Source of the DNA: CAVSVP01 sp963731125
Lineage (GTDB): Bacteria; Pseudomonadota; Gammaproteobacteria; Competibacterales; Competibacteraceae
DNA length: 64,000 nucleotides
Assembly: GCA_963731125.1 (NCBI GenBank)
Contig: CAVSVP010000025.1
Location: 1-64,000, forward strand
Direction: 5' to 3'
The notes under the pieces were generated by a model, which was given only the letters and a program-made list of their open reading frames with translations, had not been told where the DNA came from and did not search any database. Shown piece after piece: positions 1 through 7,736 of this stretch (the stretch's first letter is position 1; each line of letters starts with the position of its first letter). The position numbers and the translations under genes were made by a program.

Positions 1-180
1 TATGGGACCCATCAGTTTCGTCATGGTTTGGCCACCGAGCTGTTGCGCCAAGGGGCCTCGCTCAGCGAGATCGGGGACATCTTGGGCCATCGCCATCCGC
101 AAACGACCAAGATATATACCCAGGTCGATCTGGACGCCTTGCGTACGCTGGCGCTGCCGTGGCCGGGAGGTGAACAATGA
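1..180 (+). CDS. Tyrosine recombinase A of the trio, C-terminal part only
   Basis: Only the last 59 codons are present because the window begins inside the gene. They carry the end of a phage-type integrase catalytic domain: HQFRH (third catalytic-box His and Arg), then LGHRHPQTTKIY with the conserved His and the nucleophilic Tyr. The TGA stop overlaps the ATG of the next recombinase, so the two are translationally coupled. Frame 1 is used from the first base. The family is certain; the name within the trio is inferred from order. Confidence 0.85.
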   Translation, partial: YGTHQFRHGLATELLRQGASLSEIGDILGHRHPQTTKIYTQVDLDALRTLALPWPGGEQ

Positions 181-1121
181 ACACCCTTCGACAAGCCGTT
201 GATGAGTATCTGAACCTGCGCCGTCAGCTCGGCTTCCAATTACGCGAAGCGGGCAAAGCGTTGCCCGATTTTGTCACGTTTATGGAGCACCAGCACGCGC
301 CCTTCATCACCCAGGCGTTAGCGCTGGCCTGGGCGCAACAGCCCGTGGATGCGCAACCGGCGTATTGGGCACGGCGCCTAAGCATGGTGCGCGGATTTGC
401 CCGGTATCACCGGGCGAGCGATCCCCGCACCGAGATTCCAGCGCCCGGTTTGTTACCCTTCCAACCCCAGCGGGCACGGCCCTATCTCTACACCGATGAA
501 GAGATCCATAATTTACTGGACGCGGCACTGAACATGCCACACCGCTACGAACGCGGTGCGTTGCTGCCCTGGGTTTACTATTGTCTGTTCGGGTTGTTGA
601 GCGTCTCGGGCCTGCGGGTGAGCGAAGCACGCAACCTCACGCTGGAGGATGTCGATTGGCAGGCCGGGGTATTGACGATCCGCGGCACCAAGTTCGGCAA
701 GACGCGCCTGGTGCCCTTGCATGCCTCGACCTGCCAGGTGCTCGCCGCGTACCTCGAACGACGCCAGCGCCATTGGGCGGGGCGAGCGGTGTCCGCCTAC
801 CTGTTTGTCTCCAGTTGGGGAAATCGCCTGGACGGTGGACAGATCCATCGTGCCTTTTATGCCTTGTCCCGGCAGATCGGGCTACGGGGTGCGGGCGATC
901 GGCATGGCCCCCGTCTGCATGACTTCAGGCACCGATTCGCTACCAATACGCTGGTGAACTGGTATCGCTGCGATCAGGATCCTGAACGTCGTCTGCCGTT
1001 ATTGTCCGCTTATCTTGGCCATGTTCACGTCGCTGATACCCAGTGGTATTTGGAAGGGGCGCCTGAGCTGATGCGCGAAGCGATGCGCCGCCTTGAACAG
1101 CGTTGGGAGGACCCGTCATGA
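177..1121 (+). CDS. Tyrosine recombinase B of the trio
   Basis: A 314-residue site-specific recombinase of the lambda-integrase type. The N-terminal ~110 residues look like a SAM-like core-binding domain. The catalytic domain has the Arg box in SGLRVSEARNL, the beta-hairpin Lys region GTKFGKTRLVPLH, the HDFRHRF box and the LGHVHVADTQWYL box with the nucleophilic Tyr. It starts at the ATG overlapping the preceding stop and ends in an ATGA overlap with the original start of the third recombinase. RIT recombinases are thought to act together on the element ends; that role is inferred from the arrangement. Confidence 0.88.
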   Translation: MNTLRQAVDEYLNLRRQLGFQLREAGKALPDFVTFMEHQHAPFITQALALAWAQQPVDAQPAYWARRLSMVRGFARYHRASDPRTEIPAPGLLPFQPQRARPYLYTDEEIHNLLDAALNMPHRYERGALLPWVYYCLFGLLSVSGLRVSEARNLTLEDVDWQAGVLTIRGTKFGKTRLVPLHASTCQVLAAYLERRQRHWAGRAVSAYLFVSSWGNRLDGGQIHRAFYALSRQIGLRGAGDRHGPRLHDFRHRFATNTLVNWYRCDQDPERRLPLLSAYLGHVHVADTQWYLEGAPELMREAMRRLEQRWEDPS

Positions 1122-2127
1122 CACCTGCCACCCCTTTAGCACCCCTTTAGCACCTCTGTTGGAGCGTTTCTTTACCCAGCGTTTGATGCAACAGCGCCAG
1201 GCCAGCCCGCATACCATCCGCTCGTATCGCGACACGTTCCGGCAATTCCTGGTCTTTGCCCAACAGCGCCTGCATCAGCCGCCGTCCTGTCTGGCCATCG
1301 AGCAGATCGACGCCCCGGTGATCGTGGCCTTTCTGGATGAACTGGAGACGCAGCGCGGTGTAACCGTCCGCAGTCGTAATTTGCGGCTCACGGCCCTGCA
1401 TTCCTTCTTTCGCTACGCCGCCTTTGAACTACCCACCCATGCGGCGCAGATTCAGCGCGTGCTCGCGATCCCGAGTAAGCGCTTCACCCGCACCCTGGTT
1501 AGCTTTCTCACCCGTGCCGAAGTCGAGGCGCTGCTCGCGGCTCCCGATCCGAAGACCTGGTCTGGGCGGCGCGATCATGCGTTTATGTTGACGGCCGTGC
1601 AAACGGGCCTGCGTTTATCCGAGATCACCGGGCTCAAACGCGAGGATCTGAGCTTAGCGGTCGGTGCGCACGTGCGGGTCATCGGTAAGGGACGCAAAGA
1701 ACGCTGCATTCCGCTGGCCAAATCGACACGCGCCGTGTTGATCGCCTGGCTGCGAGAACCACCACGCGGTACCCGTGGCGTCGTGTTCCCCAGTGCCCGA
1801 GGTCACCGGCTCAGTGTCCATGGGGTGCAGTACCTGCTGAATAAACAGCGCCAGGCGGCTTCCCAGGCGTGTCCTTCGCTCCGGCAAAAGCGGGTCACTG
1901 TCCACCGCTTGCGGCACACCATGGCCATGGATCTGCTGCAAGCCGGAGTTGATCGATCGGTCATTGCCTTGTGGCTCGGCCATGAATCCGTTGAGACCAC
2001 CCAGATCTATCTGGAGGCCACCCTGGCGATGAAAGAGCAAGCGCTCGCCAAAACAAACCCCCCAGAGGGGACGGTAGGTCGTTATCAACCCGACGATAGG
2101 CTGCTGAGTTTCCTCAATAATCTCTAA
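1093..2127 (+). CDS. Tyrosine recombinase C of the trio, start region damaged
   Basis: A XerC/D-like recombinase of up to 344 residues. The catalytic boxes are intact: TGLRLSEITGL (Arg), GKGRKERCIPL (Lys), HRLRHTMA (His, Arg) and LGHESVETTQIY (His, Tyr). The natural start should be the ATG at 1118, which overlaps the stop of recombinase B, but an 11-bp tandem duplication at 1130-1151 puts a TAG at 1148-1150 after ten codons. The frame given here starts at a TTG (1093) lying inside recombinase B without an obvious ribosome-binding site. Removing one repeat copy restores the frame exactly (1118 plus 11 shifts into this frame). Expression is therefore doubtful. Confidence 0.75.
   Translation: MNSVGRTRHDTCHPFSTPLAPLLERFFTQRLMQQRQASPHTIRSYRDTFRQFLVFAQQRLHQPPSCLAIEQIDAPVIVAFLDELETQRGVTVRSRNLRLTALHSFFRYAAFELPTHAAQIQRVLAIPSKRFTRTLVSFLTRAEVEALLAAPDPKTWSGRRDHAFMLTAVQTGLRLSEITGLKREDLSLAVGAHVRVIGKGRKERCIPLAKSTRAVLIAWLREPPRGTRGVVFPSARGHRLSVHGVQYLLNKQRQAASQACPSLRQKRVTVHRLRHTMAMDLLQAGVDRSVIALWLGHESVETTQIYLEATLAMKEQALAKTNPPEGTVGRYQPDDRLLSFLNNL
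1130..1151 (+). repeat. 11-bp tandem duplication at the start of recombinase C
   Basis: The 11-bp unit acccctttagc occurs twice in direct tandem (1130-1140 and 1141-1151). Because 11 is not a multiple of three it shifts the frame opened by the ATG at 1118 and exposes a TAG. With one copy deleted, the ATG at 1118 reads straight into the recombinase. Confidence 0.9.
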
Positions 2128-2136
2128 CGGAAAAAA

Positions 2137-2225
2137 ACTATGTCGGGTATTTTGAGAGGCCCCGTGTGATGTGATCTGCCATTTCCGAACAGGTCTGTAA
2201 GGTCCTTCATGTTACCCGACATAGT
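2137..2225. repeat. 13-bp inverted repeat near the RIT right end
   Basis: actatgtcgggta at 2137-2149 is the exact reverse complement of tacccgacatagt at 2213-2225, with 63 bp between. The core 7-mer ctatgtc/gacatag occurs four times in this interval (2138, 2218, 2248, 2261), as two inverted pairs. This looks like the recombinase-binding end of the RIT element. Confidence 0.7.
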
Positions 2226-2240
2226 CAAGAAGGGTAGATA

Positions 2241-2274
2241 GTGGCGCCTATGTCTTTAACGACATAGGCGCCAC
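2241..2274. repeat. Perfect 14-bp palindrome, 6-nt loop
   Basis: gtggcgcctatgtc (2241-2254) and its exact reverse complement (2261-2274) are separated by tttaac. There is no T-run after it, so it is not a classical terminator. The second arm runs into the coding frame of a broken integrase, so the palindrome marks the junction between the RIT element and its target. Confidence 0.75.
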
Positions 2275-2460
2275 AGTTATGCCACCCATCTGATCGAAGC
2301 GGGCGTCGACCTGCTCGAAGTACAGAAAATCCTCGGTCACCGCTCCATCCTGAGCACCGCCCGATACACCCATCTGACCACCCAGACAGGCCAGAATACA
2401 AACCAGGTGATCAATGAGTTGATGAACGGTTTTTCCCTGACCTGGAGGAACGTCAAATGA
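2269..2460 (+). pseudogene. Integrase remnant (C-terminal end) ahead of IS91
   Basis: An open frame from within the palindrome encodes RHSYATHLIEAG, then the LGHRSILSTARYTHL box with the catalytic His and Tyr, and ends at a TGA at 2458-2460. This is the last third of another tyrosine recombinase; everything before its RHSY motif has been replaced by the RIT element end. Its stop overlaps the ATG of the IS91-family transposase. Integrase genes placed directly upstream of IS91-type transposases are known from other members of that family, so this was probably the companion gene. Confidence 0.8.
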
Positions 2461-3551
2461 TCCTGCTCTCCTCGATTATCAACACCTTCGAGGCCGAATT
2501 CCTGGCCCAATACCAGGCATCGCTGCTGCCTTCTCATCGCCAGGCGCTGGCCGCGATGAAGGACTGCCGCACCTCAGCCAGTCTCCAGATGCTGGCGCAT
2601 TGCCCTGCCTGCGACCACCAGGTGCTCGTGCCGCATTCCTGCGGTCATCGCAGCTGTCCGCCCTGCCAGCACCATGAAAGCCAGCAATGGCTGGAACGTC
2701 AGCTCCAGAAACAGGTGCCCGCTGAGTATTTTTTGCTGACCTTTACCTTGCCCGAAGCGCTCCGCTCGCTGGCCTGGCAGCATCAGCGCACGCTGTATAC
2801 TTTGATGACCCGCTGTAGCTGGGAGACGGTGCACACGTTTAGTCAAAACGATAAACAGCTTCAGGGTACCCCGGGCGCTATCACCGTCCTGCACACCCAT
2901 TCCCGCCGCCTCGATTACCACCCGCATGTGCATCTGGTGATGCCCGCCGCGGCCCTCGATGGCGACAAAAGGTGGTGGCGCACCAAAGGTGGAAAAAAAG
3001 CTAACCGCAACAACCCCTCCGGCTATCTGTTCAACCATAAGGCCTTGGCCAAGGTCTTTCGCGCCAAACTCCTCGATGCGATCGGCCAGGCGGGACTGAC
3101 CCTCCCCGCCAGCTACCCCAACACCTGGGTCGTGGATGTTAAATCCGTCGGTACGGGTGAAAAAGCGCTGCTTTATCTGGGCCGCTATCTCTATAAAGGC
3201 GTGATCCAGGAGAAGGATATCATCGCCTGTGACAACGGCCAGGTGACCTTTCGCTACCAGGATAGTAAAACCAAGCAGATGGCCTACCGAACCGTCTCCG
3301 GCGCCCGGTTCCTGTGGCTAATTCTCCAGCATGTGTTGCCCAAAGGCTTCCGCCGCGCCCGCAACTTCGGCTTTTTACACCCCAACAGCAAACGCTTGAT
3401 CGCCTTGCTTCAGTATCTGCTGAGGCTCACCCCGAACCGGGCCTTGACGGAGATCAAACCACGCCCACCACTCACGTGCCGTTGGTGCGGCGCCGTGATG
3501 AACATCGTGCGCACGCGGATACTGCCTGTTTTCCCGCTTCTGGCCAGATGA
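2457..3551 (+). CDS. IS91-family (HUH, rolling-circle) transposase
   Basis: A 364-residue transposase of the HUH superfamily. The N-terminal ~75 residues hold a zinc-binding region with paired Cys and His residues, including HSCGHRSCPPC. The HUH motif is HPHVHLVMP near residue 158, and the two-tyrosine motif YLGRYLYKG lies near residue 240, with the Tyr residues four apart as in IS91. Such enzymes nick one strand and move by rolling-circle transposition. The gene overlaps the preceding integrase remnant by an ATGA. The C-terminus keeps a CRWCG pair. The protein looks full length for the family's shorter members; the element ends could not be fixed. Confidence 0.88.
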   Translation: MILLSSIINTFEAEFLAQYQASLLPSHRQALAAMKDCRTSASLQMLAHCPACDHQVLVPHSCGHRSCPPCQHHESQQWLERQLQKQVPAEYFLLTFTLPEALRSLAWQHQRTLYTLMTRCSWETVHTFSQNDKQLQGTPGAITVLHTHSRRLDYHPHVHLVMPAAALDGDKRWWRTKGGKKANRNNPSGYLFNHKALAKVFRAKLLDAIGQAGLTLPASYPNTWVVDVKSVGTGEKALLYLGRYLYKGVIQEKDIIACDNGQVTFRYQDSKTKQMAYRTVSGARFLWLILQHVLPKGFRRARNFGFLHPNSKRLIALLQYLLRLTPNRALTEIKPRPPLTCRWCGAVMNIVRTRILPVFPLLAR

Positions 3552-4054
3552 GGCAGCAGGTGCATTGATGATGTAAACGAAGGTGACAATTCGACGCCTA
3601 GGCACATCGGCAGCCGAAGCCGACAGGCCCACTCGTCTTCGAGAGCCCTAAAATACGCCCATCAGCGCCGATGTCCGGTTACCGTTGCCGCCAGCGCAAC
3701 GAACTCGGCTTGCCTTGCGGATCTGCCCACCATAGTAGGGCTTTAGGGCACTCAGGCTTGAAAAAGATATTTTCTATATAAAGCTCTCCCCACTCTTCCC
3801 ACGGGCTCGTCCAACAAACGGGTCAGATTTAGGGTGTCTAAAAACGCCATTTTTGGGCCAAACTCGTTGCCCGATTTTTGGACTCAGAGATTATCACTCA
3901 TATACCGATTAGCACTGGGTTTGGGACCAATCAGTGAGGTCCAAAAAGTGGTCAAGGCAAATTGGCCGACTTGGACGCCCTAGGTCAGATTGTGGTTCGC
4001 TTCGCTCACACAATCTAACCTTATTCGTTAGGCTTGTTATGTCTCGCTTTTATT
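3552..4054. other. Gene-free stretch downstream of the IS91 transposase
   Basis: About 500 bp with no convincing gene. It should contain the origin or terminus end of the IS91-type element, but I could not recognise that sequence. The only structure seen is the inverted repeat at 3983-4020. Confidence 0.6.
3983..4020 (-). terminator. Imperfect hairpin downstream of hslR
   Basis: ggtcagattgtg (3983-3994) pairs with cacaatctaacc (4009-4020) with one mismatch and a 14-nt loop. It lies 35 bp past the hslR stop, at the end of the minus-strand min-hslR operon. No T-run follows, so termination is only a suggestion. Confidence 0.35.
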
Positions 4055-4453
4055 TTAATGGGTAAAACGAATAATACGCCGGCGATCTTTTTTAGTAGGG
4101 CGGCGGACAGGATGGGGCGCGTTAAGTGCGTGCAGTTTGCTCTGAGCCGCCAGCGCTTCACGTTTCTGGCGGCTTTCCGTGGTCTCTTCGTAAAGCAAAA
4201 TCGCTTGGGTAGCCGGACCGCGCTGGTGAGATAACCCCTTTACCACAACGATATATTCATAAGGTCCGCGGCGAATGCTTAAGGTTTCACCCGCCCTCAC
4301 GGTATGGGCAGGTTTGGCACGAGCTTCATTGACATGAACTTTACCGCCACTTATGGCTTCGGCGGCTAGAGAACGGGTCTTAAAAAAACGAGCAGCCCAT
4401 AACCATTTATCAAGTCGGACTTTGTCTGCTTTATCCTGCGGATCGGAATTCAC
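4055..4453 (-). CDS. hslR: Heat shock protein 15, S4-domain RNA-binding protein
   Basis: A 132-residue protein with an N-terminal S4 RNA-binding domain (VRLDKWLWAARFFKTRSLA near residues 12-30) followed by a basic C-terminal tail (RRPTKKDRRRI). Hsp15 binds free 50S subunits that still carry a nascent chain on tRNA and helps recycle them after heat stress. Length and domain order match the family (about 133 residues in E. coli). Its ATG overlaps the minE stop by 4 bp, so it is the last gene of the minC-minD-minE-hslR unit. Confidence 0.92.
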   Translation of the reverse strand: MNSDPQDKADKVRLDKWLWAARFFKTRSLAAEAISGGKVHVNEARAKPAHTVRAGETLSIRRGPYEYIVVVKGLSHQRGPATQAILLYEETTESRQKREALAAQSKLHALNAPHPVRRPTKKDRRRIIRFTH

Positions 4454-4719
4454 TTACGGATACCTGATTCCTCAGGCAGTAAGATATTGAGTTCTAAAAT
4501 TTCATAGCTATCCTTTCTGTCCAAATGAACTTTGATATGATCTTGATCAATGGATACATATTTGCGCACGACATCCATTAGCTCGCGTTTCAGCGCCGGT
4601 AGCCAAACTGGACTATGACGATGGCCACTACGTTCGTGGGCAACAATTATCTGTAACCGCTCCTTGGCGACAGCGGCCGACCCTTGCGGGGTAGGACGAA
4701 AATAACTCAATAAACCCAT
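4450..4719 (-). CDS. minE: Cell division topological specificity factor MinE
   Basis: 89 residues, the usual MinE length. The N-terminal part includes AKERLQIIVAHERSGHR, which corresponds to the anti-MinCD helix/strand that contacts MinD. The C-terminal half is the dimerising topological-specificity domain. MinE stimulates MinD ATPase and drives pole-to-pole oscillation so that MinC blocks Z-rings only away from mid-cell. It lies 3 bp after minD and overlaps hslR by 4 bp. Confidence 0.95.
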   Translation of the reverse strand: MGLLSYFRPTPQGSAAVAKERLQIIVAHERSGHRHSPVWLPALKRELMDVVRKYVSIDQDHIKVHLDRKDSYEILELNILLPEESGIRK

Positions 4720-4722
4720 GCC

Positions 4723-5532
4723 TTAATTCCCAAATAGGCGCCTTAAAAAACCCTTTTTCTCAACCGTGAGAAAACGATGGGGAAGTTCCTCTCCTAGAAA
4801 GCGCTCAACTAAGTCACCATAAGCTTTTCCAGCGTCGCTATTGTCTTCCAGAATCACCGGAACACCCGCGTTGGAGGACTGCAAAACGCTTGGGGATTCA
4901 GGTATTACGCCAAGCAGAGGAATGCCGAGAATTTCTATAACATCGTCCACGCTGAGCATATCACCACGATTAGCCCGAAGCGGGGCGTAACGGGCTAGTA
5001 CCAAATGCTCTTTGATAGGTTCGTCACCTTGCTCGGCACGCCGAGATTTGCTGGCGAGAATACCAAGTATACGGTCCGAATCACGCACCGACGACACCTC
5101 TGGGTTAGTCACCACTAGAGCATCATCGGCGAAATAAAGCGCCATTAAGGCACCGCGTTCAATGCCTGCGGGAGAATCACAGATAATATAGTCAAAATTC
5201 TGCTTCAATTCTTTCAGTACCCGGTCTACGCCGTCTCTCGTAACAGCATCCTTATCTCGGGTCTGGGATGCAGGCAAAATGTATAAGTTTTCAACCCGTT
5301 TGTCTCTGATTAAGGTTTGATTAAGATTGGCTTCATTGTTGATGACGTTGACGAAATCATAAACTACCCGTCTTTCACATCCCATGATCAAATCTAAGTT
5401 GCGCAGACCAACGTCAAAATCAATGACAACAGTCTTATGGCCGCGCTGTGCCAGGCCAGTGGCAAAACTAGCGCTCGTGGTGGTCTTGCCAACACCTCCC
5501 TTGCCCGATGTAACGACAATCACTCTTGCCAA
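4723..5532 (-). CDS. minD: Septum site-determining ATPase MinD
   Basis: A P-loop ATPase with the deviant Walker A motif KGGVGKTT near the N-terminus, the VIDFDVGLRNLDLIMG segment and a C-terminal amphipathic membrane-targeting helix KKGFLRRLFG. It recruits MinC to the membrane and is released by MinE. I start it at a TTG (5532-5530) because AGGAGG stands 8 nt upstream and this gives 269 residues, matching the 270 of E. coli MinD. An upstream in-frame ATG (5556) would add eight non-conserved residues and put the ribosome-binding site inside the gene. Confidence 0.95.
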   Translation of the reverse strand: MARVIVVTSGKGGVGKTTTSASFATGLAQRGHKTVVIDFDVGLRNLDLIMGCERRVVYDFVNVINNEANLNQTLIRDKRVENLYILPASQTRDKDAVTRDGVDRVLKELKQNFDYIICDSPAGIERGALMALYFADDALVVTNPEVSSVRDSDRILGILASKSRRAEQGDEPIKEHLVLARYAPLRANRGDMLSVDDVIEILGIPLLGVIPESPSVLQSSNAGVPVILEDNSDAGKAYGDLVERFLGEELPHRFLTVEKKGFLRRLFGN

Positions 5533-5568
5533 GTTATTATCCTCCTGAAGCCCCATGCCTGTCGTCGG

Positions 5569-6291
5569 TTACCTTAACAGGGGCTCAATAATCAAGCGAT
5601 CTTCCGATAAATATAACTGAACAGGTTTGCTGCGCTCAGCTTCGTCCAGTTGTTCAATGATCCGATAATGTCCAGCAATAGACACGAGTTCTGCTGCTAA
5701 ACTTTGGCAGAAAATTCGTGCTTCAGTATCACCTTTAACACCGGCCAGAGCACGACCTCGCAACGGACCGTAACTGTGTATGTTACCGTCCGCTAATACC
5801 TCAGCACCAGCACTAATCGCCCCTAACAGAATTAGGTCACCGTCTGCAGCGTAGATCTGCTGTCCCGAACGTACCGGCTGAGTAATAATTTTACTGCGTC
5901 TCACAGTAGGATAATGCTCAGGTTTATCGAGTTTCTTGGCAGCCGCAGAGGAACGGCCATCAGGAAGGACTGGTAAACCAGCCAGGACGGCAGCAGCTTG
6001 TGATGCAGGACTGCCATTGCGTACTCCTACCGGAATCAGACCTTGCGTTCGCAATAACCCGTAGAGGCTGACAAAATCTAAGCCAGCATCCGTTTCTGTT
6101 AGCGCTTCTAAATCCACAACCACAGGGGTATTTCGAAAAAAACCTGGCGCCTGCCTGATTTTTTCAATGAGATAGCGGGCGATGACTTCGTGGTTTGTTT
6201 CACGCAGATGCAGCACGGTTAGCGTAAATAGGCTCCCTTTGAGCTCAAAGGGAGGTGACACTTCAGGCAAAAGTTTTAGTGGCTTAAGCAT
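5569..6291 (-). CDS. minC: Septum site-determining protein MinC
   Basis: About 240 residues. The N-terminal FtsZ-inhibiting domain starts near FELKGSLFTLTVLHL. The C-terminal beta-helix that binds MinD and dimerises carries the hallmark GPLRGRALAG. It is the first gene of the min operon, 36 bp ahead of minD. I chose the ATG at 6291. A TTG at 6330 would add 13 residues, but a TATAAT box overlaps that position, so the shorter form is more likely. Neither start has a good ribosome-binding site. Confidence 0.92.
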   Translation of the reverse strand: MLKPLKLLPEVSPPFELKGSLFTLTVLHLRETNHEVIARYLIEKIRQAPGFFRNTPVVVDLEALTETDAGLDFVSLYGLLRTQGLIPVGVRNGSPASQAAAVLAGLPVLPDGRSSAAAKKLDKPEHYPTVRRSKIITQPVRSGQQIYAADGDLILLGAISAGAEVLADGNIHSYGPLRGRALAGVKGDTEARIFCQSLAAELVSIAGHYRIIEQLDEAERSKPVQLYLSEDRLIIEPLLR

Positions 6292-6329
6292 TATCGAGAT
6301 ATGCGGGCGATTTTCTGCGCTGGCATGCA

Positions 6330-6335
6330 ATTATA
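6330..6335 (-). promoter_or_regulatory. Candidate -10 box of the min operon
   Basis: The minus strand reads TATAAT at 6335-6330, 38 bp upstream of the chosen minC ATG. The region where a -35 would lie (about 6353-6358) is A/T-rich but poorly matched to consensus. Weak evidence. Confidence 0.3.
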
Positions 6336-6700
6336 GTAATATTTTTATGACTTTAAAACACTCTGAGCCAACAGTTCAAGGGTAAACCATGGCGCTTGTC
6401 GAGCTGAAATCCATTGTAAAGCTCCTTTCTAGCGTTTCCAACGCTACCATACTGGTTCATCTTTTGCTCCTGCGCAGAAAGCACCTTTCTCCTCGACTAG
6501 TATAAGGACTATTAAGGTAAAATTGCTACGTCTATTCGACTAGGTTTACTTAAGCTTTTGTTTATCCTATCAATTGTCATGATAGGTTGGTATATATGGT
6601 ATAAAACTTCGCCTCGCTTATGAAAGTTTCGTATTGCTAAAGCCAGTGCTTCTGGGTGGGTATTGACTTGCAAAAGACCATAAAGTAACAGTTTTAACAC
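6336..6700. other. Intergenic region between ycgN and minC, with a doubtful ORF
   Basis: A 62-codon minus-strand frame (6512-6700) starts right where ycgN stops. Its beginning, MLKLLLYGLLQ, faintly recalls the start of some IS transposases, but the rest matches nothing I know. I regard it as non-coding or a decayed fragment. No other feature is seen. Confidence 0.35.
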
Positions 6701-7135
6701 TTATGGAAGCCAGTTTATAACGTGCTCTTCAAGATTCTGTACGTGTTGTTCGGATATTGTCCAACCCTGCACCGACATACCGGCACGATGAACCGAGCGG
6801 GAGTCTCTGGATAGTAAAGGGTGCCACTCTGGCAAGTTTTTACCCTCTGCCAGCAGCCGATAGGCACAGGTGCTGGGTAGCCAGGCAAAACGTTTGATTT
6901 TTTGAGGGCTTAGCTGGATACAATCCGGTATTAGCTGAAAGCGTACGGAATAGCGGGTACAGCGGGCGCTGTCCAGATCCAAGAGGTGACAGGCGACATT
7001 GGTATGAAAGAGTTCACCGCTGTCGCTATCCTGCAACTTATGCAGACAGCATTTACCACAGCCGTCGCAGAGGGATTCCCATTCCGCAAGCGTCATTTGA
7101 GCAAGAGATTTGGTTTGCCAGAAGCTCTTGGTCAT
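6701..7135 (-). CDS. ycgN: YcgN/YkgJ-type cysteine-cluster protein
   Basis: 144 residues, UPF0260 family. The N-terminal FWQTKSLAQM and WESLCDGCGKCCLHKL segments closely resemble E. coli YcgN, which also lies near min genes. Conserved Cys residues (CxxCxxCC, then NVACHLLDL, C-TRY, PDCIQL and STCAYRLL) suggest binding of zinc or an Fe-S centre; function is unknown. The ATG at 7135 is the natural start. The next gene upstream on the same strand is the CBS protein, 42 bp away. Confidence 0.88.
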   Translation of the reverse strand: MTKSFWQTKSLAQMTLAEWESLCDGCGKCCLHKLQDSDSGELFHTNVACHLLDLDSARCTRYSVRFQLIPDCIQLSPQKIKRFAWLPSTCAYRLLAEGKNLPEWHPLLSRDSRSVHRAGMSVQGWTISEQHVQNLEEHVINWLP

Positions 7136-7177
7136 AGCGGATTCGTGAGAGTCAAAAATAATCCAGTAAGGTGTCGC

Positions 7178-7609
7178 TTAAGAAGTGATATAGTCGCGCA
7201 ACGCTTGGGCCTCGACGGCGGTTTCTTCGAGTTTCGCTTTAACCAGATCCCCGATCGACACAATACCCACGACCTGTTTATCTTGAACAACCGGCATATG
7301 CCGGAAACGCTTTTCCGTCATAATACCCAATACGTCACTTATCTCGTCATCCGGACTACCCAATACCAGATTGGTGGTCATACAATCCTCAACCCGTAGC
7401 GTCTCAAAAGCACTTTTCCCTTCCGCATAGAGCCGCATTATGTCTCGCTCCGTCAGAATTCCTGAAGGCGTTCCACCGTCCGAGGCGATAATGACTGAAC
7501 CTACTCGGTTTTGATACATGGTCCGAATAGCCATTCCTACCGTGGATGATCCCGGCACAGTAACCGCGCTTGCTCCCTTTTTGTCTAGTAATTCTTTCAG
7601 CTTCATCAT
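7178..7609 (-). CDS. Tandem CBS-domain protein
   Basis: 143 residues made almost entirely of two CBS domains (roughly residues 10-65 and 75-130), seen in the repeats VGSVIIASDGGTPSGILTER and FRHMPVVQDKQVVGIVSIGD. Paired CBS modules bind adenosine nucleotides and sense energy state, usually as regulatory partners; the partner here is unknown. ATG start at 7609. No other domain is fused to it. Confidence 0.88.
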   Translation of the reverse strand: MMKLKELLDKKGASAVTVPGSSTVGMAIRTMYQNRVGSVIIASDGGTPSGILTERDIMRLYAEGKSAFETLRVEDCMTTNLVLGSPDDEISDVLGIMTEKRFRHMPVVQDKQVVGIVSIGDLVKAKLEETAVEAQALRDYITS

Positions 7610-7705
7610 AACAAATAGGTCTCTATCAGCGGTGCTCGAAACATTTCAAGCATATCACTCTACCGGCATTTACGCTACGTTTCCTCGTGCTTAACCGGTA
7701 CCGAT

Positions 7706-7726
7706 CGGGGCGATCTCGTCGCCCCG
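7706..7726 (-). terminator. Stem-loop after htpG
   Basis: cggggcga (7706-7713) pairs perfectly with tcgccccg (7719-7726) over a 5-nt loop, 11 bp past the htpG stop. It is GC-rich but lacks a U-run on the transcribed side; it may be a terminator or an mRNA-stabilising hairpin. Confidence 0.5.
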
Positions 7727-7736
7727 CATCTGGCCG

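Larger units (their letters stand above)
1..2254 (+). mobile_element. RIT-type element (recombinases in trio), 5' end outside window
   Basis: Three different tyrosine recombinase genes are packed head to tail with 4-bp ATGA-type overlaps, the hallmark arrangement of recombinase-in-trio (RIT) elements. The right boundary is inferred. Downstream of the third gene lie a 13-bp inverted pair (2137-2149 / 2213-2225) and a perfect palindrome (2241-2274). A foreign reading frame, the remnant of another integrase, starts inside the second arm of that palindrome. The left end and most of the first recombinase lie before position 1. The third gene is damaged near its start, so the element may be inactive. 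Confidence 0.75.

Noticed and set aside
6512..6700. 62-codon ORF as an IS transposase fragment
   Set aside because: Only the first ten residues are suggestive; no inverted repeats or conserved catalytic residues.
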